The translations under genes were made by a program, and so were the position numbers. A DNA stretch of 64,000 nt, from positions 44,700,028 to 44,764,027 of the forward strand of contig OX465580.1 of the NCBI GenBank assembly GCA_950022655.1. Direction: 5' to 3'. This DNA comes from Alentia gelatinosa. Its lineage: Eukaryota; Annelida; Polychaeta; Phyllodocida; Polynoidae. Below the pieces are notes generated by a model that worked only from the letters and a program-made list of their open reading frames with translations, was not told where the DNA came from and ran no database searches. Of the stretch, positions 47,301 to 58,615 are shown piece after piece. Within the stretch, counting starts at the first letter, position 1, and the number at the start of each line of letters is the position of its first letter.

Positions 47301-48989
47301 TTGTTCGTACAACGTCGTTTTTACTGCAAGCATGGGAATTTCTTGGTAATTGAAACGTCTCTTTCGAGATAATGTTCTTATAAAACAACAAGTTTTTATT
47401 TTTTAATCCAATGCTTGAGACTTAAATCGTCTCTTTAACCAAAGATTCCTGCAAATCAACTATAATTCAACAATAATGTTCTTTTCCAATCATTTCAAAG
47501 ATGAACGGTGTGATATGAAGAGGCGTGTCAGCTACAGATGTTCAAGTCCCCAACATTGAAAATCGGAAGGGGAAATATCACCACATTATACGTTAAAAAA
47601 TCAGACCCCTAGGGTACCTAATAGACCCACTCTGTACAGTTCATACGGCGCTTTATTTACATTTAGGCATCTGTTCTTCGATGCCTTTAGCATATACGTC
47701 TCTAAGCCTGGGGTTGATCCAAGTTCATCGGGTTCATGTACCTAATTCAGCGGGCGCCTCGGGCCCAGACTGGGGGCTGAGGGGTTTAGGTGGCTGGGGC
47801 TGGAGCCAGGTGTGGGTGCACAGACGGGCTGACCCCTGCCCTGGAGTACTTGTTCCTTGATCGATATGTGTTTGGTTGGGCGTGTGGGGTAAGCATGGTA
47901 GACTGTACCTCACAGGTTCCAACATCGTGGATTCAGTGAAGCGGAAAGGGCGCAGTTTAAAAGCGAAACTTGAAATGGAACAGCAAATCATATACCAATA
48001 TGCCGGGTGTATTTTGAGGTGATTATTGATAAATGTTATTTCATGGCATTCTTCTGTAAAGCACTAATAATGTCGTGTACATCTTATACCCTGAGATCAT
48101 TTCTCTGAGTGTAATATCAAAATAAATTGTTTTTAAAGCTGATATTGACAATATGGAGGTTCTAGGAATTTATTGCTTCTAAAGTTTAAGGTTTAATGAT
48201 TTGATAAATATATATCATTGCAGTAATACCACTAATGTTTCCACTGTTCTATACAAATGCATTCCGATTTTATATAGTTCAAGGAGATTTAATGAATATT
48301 GACAACCGGTGTGGTCTGACTACCATACAGATGATTGGCCTTACTGACTGTAAACCTTTTCATTTTAGCAAATACATTCCTGCATACCCAATTTTACATA
48401 TATACTTCAGAAAGACGAAGAGTACTTGAGACTTCTATTTCAAAAGTAAAACTGACTGCGAATGCATATCATGGGATGCTGAATTAGTCACTCATGAAGC
48501 AAAGTACTACTCCTTTTGTATTGTAGTGAGTTCTCTGCTATAAATATAAAGTCTTCACAAGGGTTTCTATTAATACTGCTATCTTTTTGTTCCTTGCTAA
48601 TGTTATTGGGTTGTTATATGTCAAGGGTGAATTACATTCATAGAAGGTACGGTCGGGCCCCTCAGACAATAACCAGAAACAGGAGATCATCAAAATGTCA
48701 TAATCATAATCATAAGCAGTATTAGAATCACGAATGTTCATTTTGTTCAACGTAAACAATGAAATAATAGGAAATGTATGTGTGAAAGTTATTCATGAAG
48801 TCCTGATTGCAATTTCCATCATATCGTTCCAATTTAAAGGCTACAATGTAGAATACAAGTTTAGCAGGTCACTTGTGGGGGTGAGCTGCTCTAATTCGAC
48901 GTTAATAGATGGACTTAGATAACCTTCATCCCTTCAGCTCGCTAAAGGTTACTTTACGATTTACGGCTCGCAGCCATGTTAGACTCCCA
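44365..48989. other. Long AT-rich non-coding stretch
   Basis: No gene recognised. Minus 47734-47991 (85 codons, ending GPEAPAELGT) lies in a brief GC-rich patch. Minus 46872-47162 (96 codons) is another open patch. Neither shows a domain or convincing splice sites. Confidence 0.4.
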
Positions 48990-49125
48990 CCATCACGTGA
49001 CCGCACCCACAACAGGCTCTCAGTTCCGGTCACGTGATACTCATCATTCCTCAGAGATTGAGGACGACCAAACACGTGACTGCATAGGTCAGATGACGTT
49101 AATGACGTCATCACACGGTAAAGGG
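48990..49125. promoter_or_regulatory. E-box/CRE cluster
   Basis: TCACGTGA occurs twice (48993-49000 and 49030-49037; USF/MITF/TFE-type palindromes). A further CACGTG lies at 49073-49078, with TGACGTTA at 49094-49101 and the full CRE TGACGTCA at 49103-49110. TTCCGG precedes the second E-box. Five strong sites in 120 bp argue for a real promoter or enhancer. Confidence 0.55.
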
Positions 49126-50037
49126 TCAGAGTGTGTAACGTTGAGGTACGAGGGAGAGGGGTCAGCGTTATCGCTAGGATCTGTTTTACTCGCTATTTAC
49201 GTGGAGTTTTTATTGCCGTAGACATGCGCTGTGAATGTCAGGGAAATCACATAAATCAATACCATCCTGTTGCGTGAATGGTATTTACAAATTGGTTCAC
49301 GATGGCGACTGTAGATTTGTATAACAACCACAGTCCCAAACTAAAAATTGACTGTCTGAGAACAAAAGAATATATACACATGTATATATAATATAGAATA
49401 AAAAAATATATATTCTCCCCATAATTGTTACATTAACATCAAACTTAAATTCTGGGGAGATAGTAGGTGATCTGATTCTGAAAGATACAAACGTAGATAT
49501 CAATGAGCAATCGATTTTATATCGTTCCAGAACTACGGATGATCGTACAAGAGAGTGTAGTATTGCAATTTATCTATGATAAATATATCTGAAGAAAACA
49601 ATTAATTCGACTTTACATTTATCAATTATGAACTCAAGTTAGCCCCTCTGGTTCACGATCAAACGAAAACCGCTATTACTAATAATAATAAAAAAAAGCG
49701 GATAATGATCTCCATTCCAATGCATTGAAACAAAACCCATTTCAGAAGATAGTTAATTCGTACATGGAATATGAGTAAAATAATAAAAACGTACGCAAAA
49801 GCAGCAGGATGGCATCTTTTAGAATATCCCCATATCTACTACATATCTGAGAAATCATAAGCAGAAAGGTGTCGGGTAGGTGATCTCAACCGGTGGATAT
49901 TTGATTAAGTATATTGATCGGGCATCATTTTCTTATGACAACCGATGTTCGGGGTGTCATCTACGTCACAGAAGGTTGTTCCGAATATGACGTCATTGAC
50001 AGTATATCGCCAAACCATGTGTCCCCTACTTACAAAA

Positions 50038-50047
50038 AGTCGTCTGC
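50038..50047 (-). promoter_or_regulatory. Recurrent motif, inverted copy
   Basis: AGTCGTCTGC is the inverse of GCAGACGACT. It is flanked by open frames on both strands (49905-50150) without recognised domains. TGACGTCATTGAC lies at about 49988, so a small regulatory patch is possible. Confidence 0.35.
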
Positions 50048-50514
50048 TTTTGGAGGTTCCAACGTTAGTATAAGTTTTGGCGGTAAACACATCAGCTTTG
50101 TGAATTGGGGTTGTCATTTCTTTAGTTGTGATCCGCCTCAGTGAATGCACCGATTGACCTTGGTCTGCCCTTGTTGGTTCCCATTAGTTACCTTAAAAAG
50201 AACCTTCTCAGGAAAACAAAAGGGTATTCCATTGTGTAAAATTGACAAAAACTGTTTAAAACATCAATTGACCACTAATTGAGGTTAGGGTATCAGATAA
50301 ACATTTGTAGACCTGTTATGATCATCGCGTTGATGGAAAGGGAGTATGATGATATAAATACATCATGGAGTAGCAATTAAAAAGTATGAAAATGTATGCC
50401 TTTTGTTGTAGAACGCGTAAAAATTAGTGTTGTTGCACCTCACTGGGCAGGTTCGCACCCAGAGTGTAGAAATACGTGAAATCTGATTGACGTAGACAAA
50501 AGCAGGGCCCCAAA

Positions 50515-50690
50515 TGTCACTGGGCATGCGCATACAACCGGAAACGTGAGGTTAAGAAAACAGCATGCACTCTCAGCAGCATGCGCATACCCTGTCTGCG
50601 CATGCGACCCTGCCGAAAATGTCAATTTCACACAGTTTTGGATCCAGCGTTCCACATGGTCGAGGTCACCAATCACGTGACTTGTGTGGT
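50515..50690. promoter_or_regulatory. Three NRF1-like palindromes plus E-box
   Basis: GCATGCGCATAC at 50524 and again at 50579, TGCGCATGCG at 50597-50606, an ETS-like ACCGGAAACG at about 50537, and AATCACGTGACT near 50671. This pattern is typical of a housekeeping-type promoter. It could serve a gene on either strand. Confidence 0.5.
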
Positions 50691-50885
50691 GGGCGTTGAT
50701 TGGTTAACAATGGTGTCCTGACTTGACACACTCCGTGACAACAGCCACGACTAGTCGTGAATGTGATTGAAAAACAATGGTCATTACAATCGACCTTCTC
50801 TGACCTTAAACTCTATCACCAAATCATATTTCTAACCAAAAACACACAGTGATAGTTTATATCATTGAAGCGTCCTTGATCGAAT

Positions 50886-50907
50886 TATATATATATATAT
50901 ATATATA
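50886..50907 (+). repeat. (TA)n microsatellite
   Basis: About eleven uninterrupted TA units. Confidence 0.95.
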
Positions 50908-52714
50908 GTGTCGTGACTTTTAAAGTAAATTGTGGTACTTAATTAACATCAAGACCTGTAAGACCAGTGGACACGTCAAAGAGCATAATTAGTAAATGAG
51001 ACAAGAGCACTTAGCAGTAAATACGCGTCAATATGATATAATTGACTGGGTTTATCAATATACTGATAACCTAGAATCACCTGATATCATAAGGCCACGT
51101 ATCCCCCGTCGTACCTACTGCAAAGGGGTTCTTGTCATTTCCACCTGCCGGGAAATTGATACATTATCGGTGTGCTTAATCGGTGGTGGTCAGCAAAAAT
51201 GTTGTTTTTCGATGAAAATAAAGGTAGTTTCCAACCGAATTTTGACCCTCAAATTCATTTCGCTACCGACTAATTCAACATTTTGTTGGTGGTACAAAGA
51301 GTCGGTTGTGCAATATTATGTAGTTTTAGAGAAATAAATCGTTGACCTTGTTTGTTTCCATCTGACTATTATTGCACCAGAAGTGTCACATGATAAATGC
51401 AAAAAACGTGGGCCATAATCGACAGGTGTAAACGCCAAATCAGATACATACATCTGCATATTGGTCTGAAAACATACCAGCCGAACCATTCTCCAAATAA
51501 AGTCAGCAATGCTGTTGTCCTTCCCCAAATCTTCACACCCTGTAGCGTTTATTGCACATGTGTTTGTCCTACCCAACACCCTGCGCAGTGAAGCATGTCG
51601 AAACATCGTCCTAAGGCTGCTTGGGGTGTGTGTTAACCTTCCACCTCTCCAACCGCCTCCCCGCTCCTTTTGACGTCTCCGGTTACTCGCTGCTGCCACC
51701 AGGTAGCGCGCCGAGGTGTGGTGGGCACTACTTTCCACGGAGAGTTACAATGGTAGGTGTAACACACCATCTGCTGCTCGCATGAACACATAAAATGGTT
51801 CGGGAATTTTCTAATGAGGCTGACATCTAGTTCCAGGTAGCATGCATCTGTCATGTCTGGTTGCTCATTTTTGGTTTTGAGTTATAAATGATTGGAATTA
51901 TACTGACTTCCAAGTTATATGGTTTTCTTGGAGAACAAAAGTGAGAAGAATTCCCAGACCGTCTGTTTTTTTGTCAATACATGTCTTCTAATTGATTTAC
52001 TAATTTCTCGCGTCATGTTACTCGTTCGCAATGAGACATTTTGAAATCCATTTCAGTGTTCTTATTTACGGCATACTTATTATCATAATTATCTAAATGA
52101 CTACAATAGTTTAGGTAAGTCACACATGATTACCCACAGTAAAATAATAACAGTTGCTTTTTGATTACATATATTACTACATTTCTTCTTTCAAGCTCTT
52201 GACCCATTGATCATTTCAATGTATTTACCTCCCATGTCTTTACTGTGAGAAAGACTATAAACTTCATGAATATTTTAGGTAAAAAAGGACCGAAAATACT
52301 CGCCCGGATAGTGACAAAAACAATTCTTTATTCTTTTAGAAGTACGCTCTGTGTGCACCTGGCATAAACTGTTAGTACTTGATCAACCTCGGTGCAGAAT
52401 ATCTCCACGTTTTTTTTACCACCTGTACGTGCATAGCCCAATTTCCACCAAGTTCTGTATATCGATGAATGAAATGGAGAAGGAAAACAAGGACACTAGA
52501 CCAAGGCCGAAATGAAATCATCCCAACCCAACGAAAAGCTATTGGAATTGGTACATTACTAAAAACATACATGTATCAGTATTTAAGCAAAGGTGGATAA
52601 GATGATCTAATCAAAGGTGAAATCACGCCAATCCCCAAAGCAATTAAACTATCTCATTCATCACTGCCATATTAAACCTCACCTGTTGGCAACAGTAAAG
52701 AGAAAATGGCCAAG
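50908..52714. other. Non-coding stretch
   Basis: Frames at 50996-51337 (plus, 113 codons) and 51316-51738 (minus, 140 codons) show no domain. The minus one has a low-complexity RRRQKERGGGWRGG patch. No gene is supported. Confidence 0.4.
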
Positions 52715-53030
52715 TTCACGTGGAGCATGCGCATTGACATCTTAATGAGCTAGTTCCCTTCCGATTGCCTGCTGCGCGATCCGTGTTTCGCGGGGTAGTT
52801 TTAGCGCCAAAACGCCGCAGGGCAGACGACTTCCAAACGTCAAGATTAAGTTCTGTGGGCGGCCGTGATTTGAGCGGTACATGAAAAGCCACCGGCCTTC
52901 TGTACCCATTAACACGTGGCCTTTGGTACATGTACCAGAGTACCTGTTGGCCATGGACGTAACTAATGCCCCCAGGCGTCTGTTCTTTGCGTGACATGTG
53001 TTGACGTCAGAGGATGTTACGTCACAGCAC
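52715..53030. promoter_or_regulatory. CpG/CRE promoter-like cluster
   Basis: CACGTGGAGCATGCGC at about 52718 (E-box plus NRF1-like), GCAGACGAC at 52822-52830, AACACGTGGCC near 52911, TTGACGTCAG near 53002 and TTACGTCAC near 53018. Two overlapping minus frames (52716-53032) are probably GC-driven. Confidence 0.5.
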
Positions 53031-54299
53031 ATCTTAATTTATCCAACTGCCTGCAAAGTATTAGGTGCAGATTGCATTTTTTCTGTTAGGATTGGTTTAA
53101 AAGTATTGATCTTGGATTCAGTGCAATGCGACTTTATCTCGGTTTCTTTTAATCATTTCATTATCCAAAGAAATCTTCGTTCTCTTTCTTCTTTTTTAAG
53201 CTTTATCTTCTACGTTTTTGTTAGTATTGCACTCACCGAGTCCTTGAATAACCTAGTTTCTATCCAAATGAATTCATAACGATATATTCATCTTTGAAAT
53301 ATCTCCAAGTGCAGGGTAGAGGTAAGTCTGATAAAGAATTCAAATTTGATACTGAAGTTCTGAGGAAAGACTTTCTTAATTTGCAAAGTTTGGGGAGTCT
53401 TTTTTGGTCAATGTTAGTATCCCTTAATAGAAGCGACCCCGACACCCCCAAATACTATATAAAATTAATATCTCCCACAAACTGTTTTTCTCAGGGTTCA
53501 TTCTTTCTAAATCAATAATGAAATAAATTATACCATAGGTCAGAGGGTGTACATATAAATGATTATGCCATAAATGATTATGCCTTTTAAAAGGATTTGA
53601 TCTTTTCTTGATTTTATGTAATTTTTATAGTTACTTTCTCGAAACAACTGTATGAATTTAGCCACCATTCTCATTCATATTGACTGAGTATGAATAATGT
53701 ATAAAATGAATGTAGGTTATAATATTGTCCTGATATTGCGGTTTCAGGTAAAAGAACCGTTAAATAAGGTAGAAGAGTGAATAGTAGTATACTGAAAGTA
53801 TAAATGTCAGCAGGTTTACTTTGAAGTTGGCAATATGGTCACTCATCCATGAACAAGTGTCAACCATCTGTCGCTGATTAGCCATGCTTGGCCGTATCTG
53901 TTCTGGTTTATTGCAGGCTCCGAGCTCCCGAGTATTCGTCACAGATGTAAGCCGTCCATTGTGCCGCGAAGCCGACCAGTAACACAAGCCTGAAGAGCCA
54001 CCGCCGACCTGTTTGACTGCTATTTAGTGGTTTTGGCGCTGCCTTGTTACCAAATGTTGTACTTCGTGCTGCGAATAAAACAAGGTGTGAAACATGTGGC
54101 TGGAGATTCAAAATAATAAAATAGAAACATGTGCCAAGGTGAGAGCCTCATTCTGAGGACACACCTCTGGTACCACTGAAAGCTGTTTTGTTCGTGTGTA
54201 CAAACCGCGACCGAAGTCCCCCAGCGTGTACTGGCGATCCATAGACTGGTGTGGCTGAAGGACTGTCAAAACAACAAGGCAGCTTTGTTTAACGATCGC

Positions 54300-55220
54300 C
54301 CCGAATCTTCCACGGGCATTGACAGGGAACAAGCAGGTACCAGCAGGTACCAGCACAATCTGGAGGCGTTCTCGCCCTCGCACGGCGTCCCCCGATCACG
54401 ATCCCCCATGCGCCGCCATGTTTGTTTCTCGCGTTTCGACGATCGATCTAGAGCAGACGAGATTTGGACGGCTGTTTGCGAGGTGGTCGCCACGATCGAA
54501 TGGCGGTGGTGCATGCGCGTGCGGTTCACCGCGACAGGACATGCCGTCGCAACAGTCAGCGTCTAATTCCGGTTCCGGCCGGTGCCCGGATGCAGATGAC
54601 ATTGCGGGGGACTCTTCGATCTTTTAATCCTCACGGACGCCGCCGGAATCATCAACTCCCGGACCGATCGTTGAGCGGAAAATAAAGCGGCTTAATTTTG
54701 AGCCCAGGAAAATCTTTACGTCAACGATAAACAAGATTGAATCAATGAGGGACTCTGTGACAGAGAAGCATTGTTTAGATTTTCAATGTGCTTGTGTTTC
54801 CATTGATTTCCTTCCGGTTTTTATCGATGATCTGTGTGGGTGTTCTTTCAACAGTCATAAAGATCACTACTTCATTTCGGTCGCGTTTGCCAACATCTCG
54901 CGAGAGAACGCCAGAATCCGGCGATGCGCTCTCCCTGGTAGATTGCCACGGAACCACGGGTGTGTTTGCACCCCCCCCCCCCCCCCTCCACCTTCCCCCA
55001 GTCACCCTTCTCCTCCGAGCATGCGCGCTGCGGTCTATGTTTTTGCGGGTAATGTGTTTACATTTTGTTAAGGCGACCCCGACGTCAAACACATTGGAGG
55101 AGGGGTGGCCGATGCCCGGATGACAGGAAGTGGGGCTAGCTTATGAACACGCATGCGTGGTGGCAGAGCGTCGATGACGGTGTCGGCCAACGGAATCGAA
55201 ACGCTTGCTCTTTGACTGTT
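54300..55220. promoter_or_regulatory. Longest CpG island in the window
   Basis: About 900 bp of CpG-dense sequence. A 12-bp duplication lies near 54333 (CAGGTACCAGCAGGTACCAG). It also has GCGCCGCCATG (about 54410), GCAGACGA at 54453, GCATGCGCGTGCGG near 54512, C16 at 54971-54986, GCATGCGCGCTGCGG near 55020 and ACGCATGCGTGG near 55149. Many frames on both strands are open (up to 111 codons), as expected in GC-rich DNA, and none is recognisable. It lies about 1.5 kb beyond the 3' end of the Gfi1-like exon, so it may be the start of a separate gene. Confidence 0.45.
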
Positions 55221-56089
55221 GCCGGGTTTGTGATAAGATCCTGACGGATTTCATGCAGTATCAATAAAACATCCTCTATTTTGCCATACCTGTGTGTAGG
55301 ATACTTTAACGGGTTTTTGATAGTCTTGCTAGATATTGCGATACAGTAGTATATATTCATAAGAATACATTCTCACTCACTCTATATTCAATAATACACC
55401 GATAATCCAGTCATTAGATATTTTAAACCAGCCGACTTTGATTTATTAACAACAATGTATTCGTATATAATACAGCTCAATTTTTCATTTGCTAACATAA
55501 ACGAATCTCAATGTCAACAATTATTGGTATTTCATTATAGATATCATGTTATATTCATTCTAATAATCATTAAGAAAGCATACCTTTTTGATTATACATG
55601 TCATATAGAACAAAAACATTTTCCCCATTAGCCATTGCGTATATTGACACCTTCTAACGTGAGTTTTGTCGGATACAACATGCAACATTAACGTTTTAAT
55701 AATTCCACTCACAAAGGAGGTGGTTGACCGATAAGATACAGATCAAATCAAGGTTGTCTTCATAATGAGACCTAAGTTACAGTAATTCATCTAAGGGCAA
55801 GCCTCTTAGAAAGAATGTATACGTTCTACTAATAGATACATCATTCCTCTCTTGAAATAGCATTGGCTTAGATGGTTGAACAATTTATGTGTAATTGCCT
55901 TATTCATATATTATATAGTTACACCAGTAAAACCATACCTATAGAATTACCTTAGACGAGTGTGTCTTGATATCGGTCTAGAGACGGTCTATGCGGATGG
56001 GTCAGACGGTTAAAATGCCTCGCACCCATTTATTCTCGAAAATCCTTTTTTATTATAGAAGAGAGACAGAGAGATGGCAATTAACTATT

Positions 56090-56140
<51 letters not shown>

Positions 56141-56549
56141 CAGGGTGTATACATTCTCACATTTGTGTCAAGCTATATAATACTGAAAAAAAGATTAATA
56201 GTTTATCAAATACCCCCCTCACCCTGAAGAGAATTATGATATCCACCTACATTGAAGTTTAGAGACAATTGGCGGACACTATCAGGCATAAAGGTTAAAC
56301 AAAATATATAGCGTTTAACGTCAGGTGGACCATGCTGGTTGACACATTTAAAAGAATCATCTTATTGGTGATCGCTGCTTTAACAAACTTATCAGGTACA
56401 CGGCATTATTTCTAGGCAGTAGATGATATACAATCAATCTTTTTAGGGCCGTCGTGATCTTATCAAATGGCCCAAGAAAACAAAAGAACTGAAGTAAGAA
56501 TTGATGAATGAAAAATGAATTATTTTCAAATGAAATAAACCAATACAGT
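55221..56549. other. AT-rich intergenic stretch with (AG)n
   Basis: Perfect (AG)n runs from 56092 to about 56140, about 24 units. Otherwise no gene is recognised. It follows the presumed 3' end of the zinc-finger gene. Confidence 0.6.
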
Positions 56550-56555
56550 TTTATT
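56550..56555 (-). terminator. Candidate polyadenylation signal
   Basis: AATAAA on the minus strand, about 145 bp downstream of the Gfi1-like stop codon. It is the first such hexamer noticed in that direction. Other AATAAA words occur further on, so the site is provisional. Confidence 0.45.
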
Positions 56556-56639
56556 AACGGGGAAAATTTGATGTAGCCCGTTCCCGTCACAGGTATTTGG
56601 GATTTGGTACTGAATATAAAAACTATATGTGATCCTCAT

Positions 56640-56716
56640 CCTACAGAATAATAACAAACACGTTCAGCCTACACGTCAGCCTACACCTCGGCCTACACGT
56701 CAGCCTACAGAATAAT
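56640..56716 (-). repeat. 12-bp minisatellite spanning the stop codon
   Basis: On the minus strand GTAGGCTGACGT-type units occur four times in a row: GTAGGCTGACGT, GTAGGCCGAGGT, GTAGGCTGACGT, GTAGGCTGAACGT. The first encodes the last residues Val-Gly and the stop. ATTATTCTGTAGG flanks the array on both sides, so a larger block has also been duplicated. Confidence 0.88.
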
Positions 56717-57346
56717 GCTGAGGTACAATCGTCGGAACAAACGACCTGACACCTGGCGGCGGGTGAAGTGAACCACCGAAGTAGGGCGGGCCGGCGAAAG
56801 GCACCAGTGGGTGTGCCACCAGGTGGTGCTGCTGCTCCGCCTGCAGCATCGACGCGCGTGACGTCATCATTTGCCGATGTGACGCCAGCAAGTCAGGCCG
56901 TGATGTCATCAGATCATGACGCGGCAGGATCATATCGGGAGTCATCACCAGCTGTCCGTTGGTGGCGCTGTTGTTGTTGATGTTGTTGATGTTGTTGATG
57001 TTAGGATTGTTGTTGTTGTTCTTGGTGTTGACCTGCAGATGTGGGTGTAGCGGATAGCAGCCCTTCCGTGATGTCATCATGGGAAGTGGTTGCGGCGCGA
57101 CGACTACACCACCGCTGGTGCCTCCTGTTGGACTACGTGACGTCAAAGAGGCTGTCGTCGTGTGGGAAGGGTCGAGCGCGTGCTGCGTCTCCACGTGACG
57201 TCGCAGGTCGACTTTCCGCTGGAAGGAGCGTCCACAGGTGTTACAGGTGTGAGGTTTGATTCCCGTGTGCTTGCGGCTGTGGGTGATGAGGTTAGACGAC
57301 TGGCTGAACGCCTTGCCACACTGCAGGCACTTGTGTGGCTTTTCAC
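56700..57346 (-). CDS. GFI1: Gfi1/Senseless-like zinc-finger repressor, last exon
   Basis: Terminal exon of a nuclear C2H2 transcription repressor. Family members bind AATC-containing DNA through fingers 3-5, recruit LSD1/CoREST via an N-terminal SNAG motif (not in this window), and act in sensory and blood-type cell fate. The acceptor GCTTGCAG lies at 57354-57347 (minus), phase 1, splitting the Gly of the TGEKPH linker. The 214 whole codons give two fingers. Residues 6-26 are C-x2-C-x12-H-x3-H ([18 protein letters not shown]), and residues 34-55 are C-x2-C-x12-H-x4-H ([19 protein letters not shown]). Both match Gfi1 fingers 5 and 6 closely. Vertebrate proteins stop soon after the last His. 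Here a 159-residue tail follows, with Asn/Ile repeats and repeated MTSR motifs, ending in QHYSVG and TGA. Upstream exons must lie to the right. Confidence 0.9.
56971..57025 (-). repeat. Asn-Asn-Ile coding microsatellite
   Basis: On the minus strand AACATCAAC/AACAAC units encode [17 protein letters not shown] in the Gfi1-like tail. This is a mixed trinucleotide and 9-bp repeat that probably varies in length between individuals. Confidence 0.9.
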
Positions 57347-58615
57347 CTGCAAGCGGACAGAAAATGATACATCAGGTTATGTGACATGCTCTTTACGGCA
57401 AATAATATCCAATAACTCATGTCCTAACAGCTACATTCATTATGATTCGTATTCTAGTAGCCAAGCTACGCAGTACGATAGGGCATAAGAGCACAATTCA
57501 TCAAGTAGGCACATTTCCTTTCCCTTCTTCTCCTGAGCACAGAGAGTAAACAATTCTCACCGCATAAAGACTCATAAAGAACATTTTGTATAAGAGAAGT
57601 TGTGAAAAGGGCAGTGAAAGCTAAGGGTCCTTCATATTGAAATTCGCGTGTCAATGACCAATACTGGCAGAGCTATAGTTATGTGCGACGCGTTATGAGA
57701 TCTAACCCAGGATAGTATGGATGAGTAAAGACAAGGATCTTTTATTTATCAGGTCTGTTTCAACAATGCCTGGATTGTTTTCATTCTGCCAATGCTAACA
57801 GACAACCGTGACTGAGATGTCAGGAAAACACCGAATAGTCCTACCATATCCTGGCCCATCGCAAAAGTCTCAACCCAGCAACGATTATATAAAAAAGAAA
57901 AACATAGGGTGGTCAGAGTCTGTGTATCTGGAAAGAGGATATTTGGTGATGCTTCACAGCTTTGTTGATTGTACATCTATTAGTTTCTGGTTCACATCAA
58001 GATTTCCTGCACAGATATTTGCATTCACGACCAGAATGGATGTAATTATCTGGCAAAAATATCCCAAATATAAATAATTTTTGCCCACTATATCCTAGTT
58101 GCTCATACTAAAGACACTAAGAAAGAGCATGTGTTGACTCGCAGTACAGAGAAGGATGTCCAGAAAGAAATGTCAACAAGAGATAACCAGATAACGACTG
58201 GATGGGGAAACTTTAGGTACACATAATCCTAACTATAAGAGAAGTAGGCTCCTATTTTTAATGTGTATGAATATCTGTGCCCTATGAATACCTTTGCGTT
58301 CATGAGAAAATTGACACAGAAAGATATGCTGGGCTGTTGGGAGAAAGGAGGAAATAACGGTCATTGCATTATCTGGCTAGTCTTTATTATTGGCATTTAA
58401 AATGGTACTGTTCCTGTATGAAATGAAAGCTCCCAGCCTAGCAAAACATTTGACGATATCATCTGATCTAAAAATATTAGCTAAAACAAACGTTTTATTC
58501 CTGATCTGAAAGGAAGAGTGTTTTCATACAATAGATCTTTGCATCATTTAATTTCTGTCTTGGTGCTTCTTCAGGTATCTTCTAGTGATGGAAAGTTATG
58601 ATCTGTGCGATTCTT
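57347..58615 (-). other. Probable intron of the Gfi1-like gene, proximal part
   Basis: Begins at the acceptor and contains no further zinc-finger coding sequence on the minus strand. Short frames (for example 57808-58077 plus) are unrecognised. The call depends on upstream exons lying beyond the window. Confidence 0.6.

Noticed and set aside
51316..51738. 140-codon minus-strand frame
   Set aside because: No domain, low-complexity Arg/Gly patch and no splice context.
54249..54627. Several 68-105-codon frames on both strands
   Set aside because: GC-rich CpG island leaves many frames open. None looks conserved.
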